Source of the DNA: DASQFQ01 sp039934455
GTDB taxonomy: Bacteria; Actinomycetota; Thermoleophilia; Solirubrobacterales; Solirubrobacteraceae
Reading direction: 5' to 3'
Length of the DNA: 10,080 nt
Assembly (NCBI GenBank): GCA_039934455.1
Contig: JBDTMF010000157.1
Location: 1-10,080 of the forward strand
The notes beneath the pieces were generated by a model. That model did no database searches. It was not told where the DNA came from and was given only the letters and a program-made list of their open reading frames with translations. The stretch's first letter is position 1. The number at the start of each line of letters is the position of its first letter. The translations under genes and the position numbers were made by a program. This document shows, piece by piece, positions 1-5,995 of this stretch.

Positions 1-155
1 AGCTCAAGCACGAGAAGTGCCGCACCTTCAAGCGCCCGAAGCGCATCAGCATCTGCTGGCTGGGCTCGATGACGCCCCCGAAGCCGCTGACCGAGTTCCG
101 GATCGACTCCAAGGGCCGCGTCAACAACGTCCGCGTCGGGATCGTGATCGACTAG
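1..155 (+). CDS. 3' end of an unrecognised protein (partial)
   Basis: The reading frame is open from position 3 to a TAG at 153-155 and gives the last 50 residues of a protein whose start lies outside the window. The tail is basic at first (KHEKCRTFKRPKR), contains two cysteines, and ends in a strand-like stretch, FRIDSKGRVNNVRVGIVID. I do not recognise the family. Codon use has the G/C third-position bias of the neighbouring genes, which supports real coding. The stop interleaves with the stop of the convergent glycosylase gene: the palindrome CTAG at 152-155 supplies TAG on both strands. Confidence is moderate because only the C-terminus is visible. Confidence 0.6.
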   Translation, partial: LKHEKCRTFKRPKRISICWLGSMTPPKPLTEFRIDSKGRVNNVRVGIVID

Positions 156-745
156 TGGTCCTGGAGGGCCGCGCGGGCGCGCAGCGTGGGCTCACGCGCG
201 TCACAGCCCTCGAGGTGGTCGTTGACGAGCCCCATCGCCTGCATGAAGGCGTAGACCGTGGTCGGGCCGACGAAGCGCCAGCCGCGGCGCTTGAGCTCCC
301 TGGCGAGCGCGCGCGACTCCGCCGTCTCGCTCTCGAGCGCCGCCCCCTGGGAGGCTGGTTCATAACGCCAGACGAACGCGGCGATCGAGCCCTCCGCCTC
401 GACCAGCTCGATGGCGCGCGCCGCGTTGTTGATCGTCGCCTCGATCTTGCCGCGGTGGCGGATGATGCCCGCGTCGCCGAGCAGGCGCTCGACGTCGCGC
501 TCGCCGAAGCGCGCGACCCGCTCGAAGTCGAAGCCTGCGAAGGCGCTCCGGAACGCCTCGCGCTTGCGCAGGATCGTCAGCCACGAGAGGCCGGACTGGA
601 AGCCCTCGAGGCAGAGCTTCTCGAACAGCCGGACGTCGTCGGTGACGGGCCGGCCCCATTCATCGTCGTGGTAGAGCCGGTAGTCCGGGGTCGAGTCGCC
701 CCACGCGCAGCGCGTGACGCCGTCCTCGCCGCGGACGAGATCCAC
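152..745 (-). CDS. tag: DNA-3-methyladenine glycosylase I
   Basis: Base-excision repair enzyme that removes 3-methyladenine from alkylated DNA in the cytoplasm. The 197-residue product matches the usual length of about 190. It opens with TRCAWGDSTPDYRLYHDDEW, the family signature. All four zinc ligands known from E. coli Tag can be placed: Cys13 and His26 near the N-terminus, His177 and Cys181 in NDHLEGC. The substrate-pocket acid is Glu48 in CLEGFQSGLSW, followed by LTILRKRE. I chose the GTG at 743-745 because it shares its G with the TAG stop of the upstream hydrolase gene (a 1-nt overlap) and leaves only nine residues before the conserved start. The open frame continues upstream to 967, but that part is antisense to hydrolase coding. 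No strong Shine-Dalgarno is visible, so translation is probably coupled to the hydrolase. Confidence 0.95.
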   Translation of the reverse strand: MDLVRGEDGVTRCAWGDSTPDYRLYHDDEWGRPVTDDVRLFEKLCLEGFQSGLSWLTILRKREAFRSAFAGFDFERVARFGERDVERLLGDAGIIRHRGKIEATINNAARAIELVEAEGSIAAFVWRYEPASQGAALESETAESRALARELKRRGWRFVGPTTVYAFMQAMGLVNDHLEGCDAREPTLRARAALQDH

Positions 746-1599
746 TACGGGGCGGCCGCGGCGCGGGGGTCGCGCACGGCGTCGAGCGCCTGCAGCAGCA
801 CGGCGTTGAACTCGTCGGCGCCGGTGATGACCGAGGAGTGATCGCCGCGGACCTCGAACGCCGGCGCGCTCATCGCCGCCGCCAGCGCACGCTGCTTGGA
901 GGGTGGGACGGCGGTGTCCTGGGTGGTCACGATCACCGCCCCGGGGGCGTCGAGGCCGGCGATCCACGAGCGCGAGTTGAAGCGCCCGAGCTCCCGGCCC
1001 GCCTCAGCGATGTCGACCGAGTTGCCGCGGCTGAGCTCGGCCGCGGTCCAGGTGGTGATCGGCGATGCGGGGAAGCCGCCGGCCTTCAGGCCGCGCTGCC
1101 AGAACGACTCGGGCGCGAGCCCCATCGCCAGCCGCAGCGCCGCCATCGTCCGCCAGAACGTCCGCATCCGCCGCCCGCTCCAGTCCATCGCCGTCGCGCC
1201 GAGGACGACCCCGGACACCCACTCCGGGTGGTCGCGGGCCAGCAGCGCCGCGATCGGGCCGCCCATCGAGTAGCCGACGGCGAGCACCGGAGGGATCTGG
1301 AGGTGCGCGACGAGCGCCGCGACGTCATCGGCGCAGTCCTTCAGCGAGAACGGCTCGGGCGAGCGGATCCCGCGCCCGTGGCCGCGGTGGTCGACCGCCA
1401 GCACGCGGTAGCCCGCCTCGGCCAGCGCCCCGTAGTTGCGGTACCAGTTGAGGTCGGCCGAGAACATCCAGCCGTGCAGGAGCAGGAGCGGCGGCCCGTC
1501 GCCGCCGGAGTCGCGCAGGAACATCTCGCCCCGGCCGGGCACGTGCACGATGCAGCCGGGGGGCAGCGGGATGGGCGGCTCGGGGGCCCAGCGGGGCAT
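745..1599 (-). CDS. Alpha/beta-fold hydrolase
   Basis: A 284-residue soluble alpha/beta hydrolase. Visible motifs are the oxyanion-hole HGW (residues 42-44), a strand ending VDHRGHGRG (69-77), the nucleophile elbow GYSMGG with Ser111, a catalytic Asp228 in TTQDTAVPP, and His254 in RGDHSS. The triad is therefore complete. A cap region with several Trp and Met residues lies at about 140-190. The substrate cannot be read from sequence; esterases, haloperoxidase-like enzymes and C-C hydrolases share this layout. There is no signal peptide. It is the first gene of a pair with tag (1-nt overlap TAGTG at its stop). The ATG at 1597-1599 sits 6 nt behind a TAGCCT -10-like hexamer, suggesting a leaderless mRNA. 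Confidence 0.9.
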   Translation of the reverse strand: MPRWAPEPPIPLPPGCIVHVPGRGEMFLRDSGGDGPPLLLLHGWMFSADLNWYRNYGALAEAGYRVLAVDHRGHGRGIRSPEPFSLKDCADDVAALVAHLQIPPVLAVGYSMGGPIAALLARDHPEWVSGVVLGATAMDWSGRRMRTFWRTMAALRLAMGLAPESFWQRGLKAGGFPASPITTWTAAELSRGNSVDIAEAGRELGRFNSRSWIAGLDAPGAVIVTTQDTAVPPSKQRALAAAMSAPAFEVRGDHSSVITGADEFNAVLLQALDAVRDPRAAAAP

Positions 1600-1605
1600 C
1601 GCGGC

Positions 1606-1611
1606 AGGCTA
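1606..1611 (-). promoter_or_regulatory. Putative -10 element of a leaderless hydrolase mRNA
   Basis: On the - strand the hexamer TAGCCT fits TANNNT and is followed by exactly 6 nt and then the ATG of the hydrolase gene. That spacing would put the transcription start on the start codon. No good -35 box is seen; the nearest TTGGGC has a 20-nt spacer. There is no Shine-Dalgarno in the few bases available, which agrees with a leaderless transcript. This is inference from spacing only. Confidence 0.4.
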
Positions 1612-1615
1612 CCGT
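1610..1615 (+). promoter_or_regulatory. Putative -10 element for the NADH pyrophosphatase gene
   Basis: TACCGT on the + strand fits TANNNT and lies 8 nt before the GTG start of the nudC-like gene. It overlaps the opposing TAGCCT hexamer by two bases, so the 24-bp divergent gap may hold a single symmetric promoter core. A GGAG (1616-1619) lies between it and the start, 4 nt from the GTG. The true promoter could instead lie inside the hydrolase coding sequence. Confidence 0.25.
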
Positions 1616-1623
1616 GGAGCGCT

Positions 1624-2511
1624 GTGGCTCCGCCCAACACCTTCGAGGGCGCGCGCCTGGACCGCGTCACCATGCGCCGCCGCGACGCGGACTGGGTCGC
1701 CGGGCGCCTCGCCGACCCCGACAGCCGCGCTGTCGTGCTCGCCGAGACGGCGGTGCTGGTGGAGGACGAGCGGCTTGCGCTGGTCGCGCTGCCGGGGCTG
1801 CTGGAACGCGGCGCCGAGCCGTTGCTGCTCGGCGTGCAGGACGGGCGGGCGCTGTTCGCGGTCGACGCGGGCTCGCTCGACGCGGCGGCGCTCGGATCCG
1901 CGGAGCTCGTCCCGGTGCGCGACATCGCGCCGCGGCTCGCCCAGGACGACGGCGGGCTGATCGCCTACGCGGCCTCGCTGCTCAACTGGCACCGGCGCCA
2001 CCGCTTCTGCAGCGTCTGCGGCCACGAGAGCCTGATCGCGGAGGCCGGCCTGCTGCGCCGCTGCCCGGCCTGCGGCACCGAGCACCACCCGCGCACCGAC
2101 CCGGTCGTGATCATGCTCGTGGTCGACGACGAGCGCGACCGCGTGCTGCTCGGCCGCCAGCCGAGCTGGCCGCCGGGCCGCTACTCGGCGCTGGCGGGCT
2201 TCGTCGAGCCGGGCGAGAGCCTCGAGGACGCCGTGGCCCGCGAGGTGCTGGAGGAGTCGGGGGTGGAGGTGGCCCGCGCCCGTTATGACTCCTCACAGCC
2301 ATGGCCGTTCCCGAGCTCGCTGATGCTCGGCTTCAGCGTGGAATTTGTGGCCGGCGAGGCGGTGGAGACCGACGGGGAGCTCGAGGACGCGCGCTGGTTC
2401 ACGCGCGACGAGCTCTCCGAGGCCGCCGCCGGCCGCGGCGAGCTGCACCTGCCGCCACCGGTCGCGATCGCGCGGACGCTGATCGACGCCTGGCTCAGCC
2501 GCCCGCGATGA
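1624..2511 (+). CDS. nudC: NADH pyrophosphatase / NAD-cap hydrolase (NudC-type Nudix protein)
   Basis: A 295-residue Nudix hydrolase that cleaves NAD(H) to NMN(H) and AMP; family members also remove NAD caps from RNA. The N-terminal domain (about 1-120) is divergent. A zinc ribbon follows with Cys129, Cys132, Cys147 and Cys150 (FCSVCGHE and RCPACGTEHHPRTDP). The Nudix box spans 192-214 (GFVEPGESLEDAVAREVLEE and following SGV) and satisfies GX5EX7REUXEEXGU fully. The motif SQPWPFPSSLM at 224-234 is the mark of the NADH-pyrophosphatase branch. GTG at 1624 is chosen because GGAG lies 4 nt upstream and the frame further upstream runs antisense through the hydrolase. The next start (MRRRDADW) would lose 16 residues. 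The stop overlaps the next gene as ATGA. Confidence 0.93.
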   Translation: MAPPNTFEGARLDRVTMRRRDADWVAGRLADPDSRAVVLAETAVLVEDERLALVALPGLLERGAEPLLLGVQDGRALFAVDAGSLDAAALGSAELVPVRDIAPRLAQDDGGLIAYAASLLNWHRRHRFCSVCGHESLIAEAGLLRRCPACGTEHHPRTDPVVIMLVVDDERDRVLLGRQPSWPPGRYSALAGFVEPGESLEDAVAREVLEESGVEVARARYDSSQPWPFPSSLMLGFSVEFVAGEAVETDGELEDARWFTRDELSEAAAGRGELHLPPPVAIARTLIDAWLSRPR

Positions 2512-2876
2512 TCGACGCGGCTGCCCTGCGGGCGTGGTGCCTCGCACGGCCGGGCGTGACCGAGGAGATGCCGTTCGGGCCGGTCACGACGGTCTTCAAG
2601 GTCGAGGCGAAGGTGTTCGCGCTCAGCCGGCTCGACGGCGAGCCGCTGGAGATCTCGCTCAAGTGCGAGCCCGAGCTGGCGGAGGCGCTGCGGCGCGACC
2701 ACGCCGCGGTGCGACCCGGCTACCACCTCAACAAGCGCCACTGGAACACCGTCCTGTGCGACGGCTCGATCCCGGACCCGACGATCATCGACATGGTCGA
2801 GGACTCCTATGACCTCGTCGTCAGCGCGATGTCGCGAGCGACGCGGGAGCGGCTCGGGTGGGCGCCGGGCTCGTGA
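2508..2876 (+). CDS. MmcQ/YjbR-like protein
   Basis: A 122-residue protein of the MmcQ/YjbR family, which adopts a CyaY-like fold and is often labelled DNA-binding, though the biochemical role is not settled. Typical features are the opening LRAWCLARPGVTEEMPFG (7-24), then a strand-rich middle with KVFALSRLDGEPLEISLKCEP (35-55), RPGYHLNKRHWNTVLCDGSIP (69-89), and a C-terminal helix with MVEDSYDLVVSAM (96-108). Length is normal for the family. Its ATG overlaps the TGA of the nudC-like gene (ATGA), so the two are probably translated together. It ends 3 bp from the convergent DUF427 gene. Confidence 0.88.
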   Translation: MIDAAALRAWCLARPGVTEEMPFGPVTTVFKVEAKVFALSRLDGEPLEISLKCEPELAEALRRDHAAVRPGYHLNKRHWNTVLCDGSIPDPTIIDMVEDSYDLVVSAMSRATRERLGWAPGS

Positions 2877-2879
2877 CCG

Positions 2880-3680
2880 CTAGCGCCGCGAGAACGGGCT
2901 GACGGGCCGTTCCCGGGCCTCGCCGTCGATCTCGATGTCCACGAACTCGTCGTAGAACGCGATCCGGTCGCGGATCGGTCCGACCTCCCAGGCAGGCTCG
3001 GGATAGGTCCAGGCGATGTCGTGGTGCTCGCCGGACGAGAACGCCGAGGCGTGGCCCTTATAGGCGCAGATCGTGCGCGTCTCGCTCGGCTGCAGCAGGT
3101 CCATCCGCACGTCCTCGCGCGGGAGGTACCAGCGGGTCGGCAACCCGGTCTCGAACAGGACCAGCGGGCGATCGGACTCGGCCAGCGTCTCGCCGTCGAG
3201 CGTGACCTTCACGTGCCGCGAGCTGCGGTTCACGTCGATCCGGTGGAAGGGGTCGCGCGGGTGGCCGATCACCGGCTCGTCCTCCTCGAGCCATGAGTCG
3301 AGCGCGTCGAAGTGGAAGGCCACGAGGCCCCGGAGGCGCTCCATGCCCGCGAGCGGCTCGGGGTAGGTCCAGGCCGCCTTCTCGACGTCGCCGAGCGCGT
3401 AGTAGCGCGTGTCGCCCTTCCACGGGCAGTGCGTCGTGTGCCGGGTCTCCCGCAGCAGGTCCATCCGCACGTCCTGCTCGGGGAAGTACCAGACCGGCAG
3501 GATCCGGGACTCGTGCAGCATGTGCACGCGCGTGGAGTCGACGACGGTCACGCCGTCCCTGACGCCGCGCACGTGGCGCGGGATGACGTCGAGGAGGATC
3601 GCGCCCTTGTCGGGCGTCTCGAAGTTGAAGCTGCCCGCCGGGGCATGGCCGAACGGGCCGGTGCCCATCGTCAGCGACAT
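2880..3680 (-). CDS. Two-domain DUF427 protein
   Basis: A 266-residue protein with two copies of the DUF427 domain, about residues 40-125 and 157-257. The halves share WYFPEQDVRMDLL and WYLPREDVRMDLL, then HCPWKG (84-89) and ICAYKG (204-209), then AWTYPEPL (103-110) and AWTYPEPA (223-230). All pairs are offset by 120 residues. The function of DUF427 is unknown; two-domain forms are common in actinobacteria. The second copy has CAYKG instead of the more usual CPWKG, which suggests some divergence of role. There is no signal peptide or membrane segment. The ATG at 3680 lies 6 nt after a TATCCT hexamer, so the mRNA may be leaderless; the in-frame ATG at 3668 is an alternative start. Confidence 0.9.
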   Translation of the reverse strand: MSLTMGTGPFGHAPAGSFNFETPDKGAILLDVIPRHVRGVRDGVTVVDSTRVHMLHESRILPVWYFPEQDVRMDLLRETRHTTHCPWKGDTRYYALGDVEKAAWTYPEPLAGMERLRGLVAFHFDALDSWLEEDEPVIGHPRDPFHRIDVNRSSRHVKVTLDGETLAESDRPLVLFETGLPTRWYLPREDVRMDLLQPSETRTICAYKGHASAFSSGEHHDIAWTYPEPAWEVGPIRDRIAFYDEFVDIEIDGEARERPVSPFSRR

Positions 3681-3686
3681 GCTCTG

Positions 3687-3692
3687 AGGATA
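3687..3692 (-). promoter_or_regulatory. Putative -10 element of a leaderless DUF427 mRNA
   Basis: TATCCT on the - strand is followed by 6 nt (CAGAGC) and the ATG of the DUF427 gene, the spacing expected when the start codon is also the transcription start. The same TANNNT-6 nt-ATG arrangement occurs at the hydrolase gene. No convincing -35 box is present. A GGGAG further upstream is 14 nt or so from the ATG, too far to be a normal Shine-Dalgarno. Confidence 0.4.
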
Positions 3693-3718
3693 GCTCCCAC
3701 GCGCTCATCCCTACCGGT

Positions 3719-3739
3719 CAGAATCACGGTTCTGGAGAA
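3719..3739. repeat. Clustered AGAA/TTCT inverted repeats between divergent genes
   Basis: Within the 102-bp divergent gap the sequence reads CAGAA, 6 nt, TTCTG, G, AGAA. Two overlapping inverted repeats share the central TTCT: CAGAA/TTCTG (5-bp arms, 6-nt spacer) and TTCT/AGAA (4-bp arms, 2-nt spacer). It could be an operator serving the DUF427 gene, the recombinase gene, or both, or a recombinase arm site. Such short arms can also arise by chance. Confidence 0.3.
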
Positions 3740-3782
3740 TGATCCGGGAGGAGTCCCCGTCGCGCCGCGGAATGCGGCGTGA

Positions 3783-4757
3783 GTGGCCGCCGACCCCATC
3801 TCCCTCGCACCCGACGACGAGTTTGCGGATCTGCTCGACGACTTCCTCGCGTCGCAGCTGTCGCCGTTGACGCGCTCGAGCTACGCCGGCGACCTCTCGA
3901 TCTTCCTGACCTGGCTGGCCGGCCGCGACAAGCACCCGCGCGACGTCAGCCGCCCGGACGTCGACCGCTACCGCAACTGGCTGGCCGAGCTCATCGGGCC
4001 CGACGGCAAGCCCGCCTCGAACGGTCGCCCGCGTTATGCACCCGCGACGATCGCGCGCAAGCTCTCCGCGGTACGCGCGTTTTACAACTATCTGTCTGAA
4101 CGGCGTGTCATCCCCGGCTCGCCCGCGGCCGGCGTCAAGGGCCCGAAGCTGCGGCGCGAGCCGCGCGGCCGCGCCATCACCGACGACCAGGTCCGGCGGC
4201 TGCTGGCCGTCGCCACGGAGCGCGGCCGCGAGACCGAGGCGATGCTCGGCCTGCTGCTGCTCAACGGCCTGCGCGTGTCGGAGCTCTGCTCGGCCGACGT
4301 CGAGAACCTCCACCGCGAGCCGGGCGGCGGCCACTCCCTCGTCGTGCGCGGCAAGGGCGGAAAGGACGTCGACGTCGCCCTCAACGACCGCACCGAGCGC
4401 GCGGTCCTCAAGACCGTCGGCGCGCGCTCGCAGGGGCCGATCTTCCGGCGCCAGGACGGCCGCCGGGTGCGCGCCGGGACGGCCGCCCCGCGCGTGCCCT
4501 ATAACCGCCAGGCGGTCTACCGCCTGCTGGGCGACCTCGCGGAGCAGGCCGGTCTCGTCGGCGAGGGCGACCACCAGGTCGACGGCGTCAATCCGCACCG
4601 CCTGCGCCACACCTTCGTCACGCTCCTGCTGGACCGCGGCGTGCCCCTCGCCGCAGTCCAGGACGCGGCTCGCCACGCCTCCAGCGACACCACGCGGATG
4701 TACGACCGCTCCCGCTCCGCCTGGCGCGAGCACCCGACGCACAAGCTCGACTTCTGA
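3783..4757 (+). CDS. Tyrosine recombinase / integrase
   Basis: A 324-residue phage-integrase-family recombinase that cuts and rejoins DNA through a 3'-phosphotyrosine. The N-terminal SAM-like core-binding domain (about 12-110) has SPLTRSSYAGDLSIFLTWL and KLSAVRAFYNYL, with a short insertion GPDGKPASNGRPR at 72-84. The catalytic domain carries Arg164 (NGLRVSEL), Lys191 (RGKGGKD), His272 and Arg275 (PHRLRHTF), His298 (ARHASSDTTR) and the nucleophile Tyr307 (MYDRS), so it should be active. The tail DRSRSAWREHPTH resembles a common actinobacterial integrase subgroup rather than canonical XerC/XerD. The GTG start is fixed by an in-frame TGA just before it; no good Shine-Dalgarno is seen. No tRNA, att site, excisionase or cargo is visible nearby, so whether it belongs to an element is open. 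Confidence 0.92.
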   Translation: MAADPISLAPDDEFADLLDDFLASQLSPLTRSSYAGDLSIFLTWLAGRDKHPRDVSRPDVDRYRNWLAELIGPDGKPASNGRPRYAPATIARKLSAVRAFYNYLSERRVIPGSPAAGVKGPKLRREPRGRAITDDQVRRLLAVATERGRETEAMLGLLLLNGLRVSELCSADVENLHREPGGGHSLVVRGKGGKDVDVALNDRTERAVLKTVGARSQGPIFRRQDGRRVRAGTAAPRVPYNRQAVYRLLGDLAEQAGLVGEGDHQVDGVNPHRLRHTFVTLLLDRGVPLAAVQDAARHASSDTTRMYDRSRSAWREHPTHKLDF

Positions 4758-4769
4758 GCGGGTGGCCCA

Positions 4770-5072
4770 CTAGCCGGCAGGCGGCTCGACGATGAACGAC
4801 GCCTCGGTGAGCCAGCCGGCTCGCTGGTGGGTGACGACCGTCAGCCGGACATCACCCGCCTCGAGCCGGTGGTAGGCGCCCATCCTCTCGATGTAGTGCC
4901 ACGGTGGGCGTGAGGCGCGAAAGTCCGGCGTGCCGAGAAAGACGTGGCGCACGGTCGCGGGCGTCCGGCCCAGGCGCAGGCTCCACGCCGGGAGCCGGAA
5001 TCGACCGGCGGCGCCGTCGAGGCTCGCGAATTGCGTGATCGGGCTGTGAAAGCGCCGGGGCACCGCCGTCAC
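4770..5072 (-). CDS. Uncharacterised 100-aa protein coupled to the amidase-like gene
   Basis: The 100-residue product is not recognised. It starts MTAVPRRFHSPITQFA and ends in RAGWLTEASFIVEPPAG. It is strand-rich, with several aromatic residues (WHYIERMGAYHRLEAGDVRL), and lacks cysteine, a signal peptide and a membrane helix. The GTG start (5070-5072) overlaps the TGA of the upstream amidase-like gene as GTGA, which strongly supports both the start and co-translation. The frame continues open upstream to 5498, but that is a shadow of the amidase gene. Tight coupling to a possible toxin or lytic enzyme makes an immunity, inhibitor or accessory protein possible; that role is only inference. It ends 12 bp from the convergent recombinase gene. 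Confidence 0.65.
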   Translation of the reverse strand: MTAVPRRFHSPITQFASLDGAAGRFRLPAWSLRLGRTPATVRHVFLGTPDFRASRPPWHYIERMGAYHRLEAGDVRLTVVTHQRAGWLTEASFIVEPPAG

Positions 5073-5920
5073 GCCGCTTGCGAGTCGCCGCGCGGGGGCG
5101 GATAGTCGCCCGGCCGGCCGCCCGGCATCCACGGGTACCACCGCGCGCCCGGATACCGGCTCTTGATCGCGGACCACGGCTCGTCGAGGTGGTGATCCTC
5201 GTGGTAGCTCAGGAGGAGGTCGGAGGCGTTCTTGTCGGTGACGATCATCGAGTGGCCGATGCGGCCGGCGTTGTAGTGCCCCGGGCCCATGTCCATCTGG
5301 AGGACGTCGCCGATCTCGAGGTCCATCGGGTCCGACACCTCGGCGCCGCGGCTGCTCTCCTGCATGAACCAGTAGAGGTTCTGTGCTCCACCCCAGCTGA
5401 AACTGGCCTTCACCTCTTGTGTCCAGGGCCGCCCTCCGACCCACCGGCACTGCATCGGGTTGAACCACCAGACGTTCCTGTCCTTGCGGTCGTCGCAAGA
5501 TCCACCGACCATCCCCCAGCCTCCTGCGAACAGCGCCTGCGAGACGAAGTTCGTGCAGTCATTGGGCTCGATGCGGCCGTAGACGGGGTTGTCGCTCATC
5601 GCCCAGGTTCGCGCGTAGGCCGCGGCGGCCGCGCGCGAGTAGCGCTGCAGCAGCCGGCGCGGCGCCGGTCGGCGCGCGGCCGGTCCGGTCTCCTCCACGA
5701 GCCGCGACAGCGCACGATTGCCGATCGCGGCCTGGAGCGCCGGCATGCCCCCCGGAGCGAGCGCGGCGAGCCGCGCCCGGTCGACCCGCTGACCTGCGAG
5801 CGTGACGGCCGGCCGCGCCGGCGCCGAGGCCTGCGGCGGCGGGGCGGCCTGCGTGGGGGCCGGTTCAGCTCGTGCGCGTTCGATGGGGCGAGTCTCCCAA
5901 GGCGCAACCCACGCGGTCAA
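5069..5920 (-). CDS. Amidase_6-like cysteine hydrolase with eCIS-cargo-like N-terminus
   Basis: A 283-residue protein in two parts. Residues about 93-265 match the putative amidase domain (Amidase_6): YSRAAAAAYARTWAMSDNPVY, then the catalytic-type NDCTNFVSQ (Cys122), LEIGDVLQMD (201-210), IGHSMIV with His223, and LLLSYHEDH (236-243). A Cys/His pair of this kind points to amide or peptide bond hydrolysis, perhaps in cell wall. The first 92 residues are Pro/Ala-rich and contain PALQAAIGNRALSRLV (60-75) and RRLLQRY (88-94). These resemble the LQ-x-GNRA-x-LLQR segments of DUF4157-type proteins associated with contractile injection systems. There is no Sec signal peptide. The start is uncertain: TTG at 5918-5920 has GGGAGAG about 12 nt upstream, and the first in-frame ATG (Met59) would remove the Pro-rich part. 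It lies 75 bp downstream of the MFS gene and is coupled to the 100-aa gene. Confidence 0.82.
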   Translation of the reverse strand: MTAWVAPWETRPIERARAEPAPTQAAPPPQASAPARPAVTLAGQRVDRARLAALAPGGMPALQAAIGNRALSRLVEETGPAARRPAPRRLLQRYSRAAAAAYARTWAMSDNPVYGRIEPNDCTNFVSQALFAGGWGMVGGSCDDRKDRNVWWFNPMQCRWVGGRPWTQEVKASFSWGGAQNLYWFMQESSRGAEVSDPMDLEIGDVLQMDMGPGHYNAGRIGHSMIVTDKNASDLLLSYHEDHHLDEPWSAIKSRYPGARWYPWMPGGRPGDYPPPRGDSQAA

Positions 5921-5995
5921 GCCGCGTTCACTCTCCCGCTGCGCCGCTCCACCCTCGTCCGGAAGCAGGAGCCCTGGACGGTGAAGCGCTGGCCA

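Noticed and set aside
746..967. N-terminal extension of the glycosylase
   Set aside because: The added residues are shadow sequence inside the hydrolase gene, and the family start lies at TRCAWGD just after the coupled GTG.
838..1623. Upstream extension of the nudC-like frame by 262 codons
   Set aside because: It is antisense to the hydrolase, has the Arg/Ala/Pro-rich composition of shadow frames, and the Nudix protein has a good GTG with GGAG at 1624.
3092..3475. 24-bp exact direct repeat as a possible mobile element or att pair
   Set aside because: Both copies encode the same motif (VRMDLL region) of the two DUF427 domains in the same frame, so it is an internal gene duplication.
3711..4742. 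343-codon - strand frame opposite the recombinase
   Set aside because: The recombinase on the + strand has all catalytic motifs; the antisense frame lacks any domain and reflects GC bias.
4758..4769. Possible terminator between the recombinase and the 100-aa gene
   Set aside because: The GTGGcCCAC palindrome has a 1-nt centre and cannot form a hairpin; there is no T-rich stretch.
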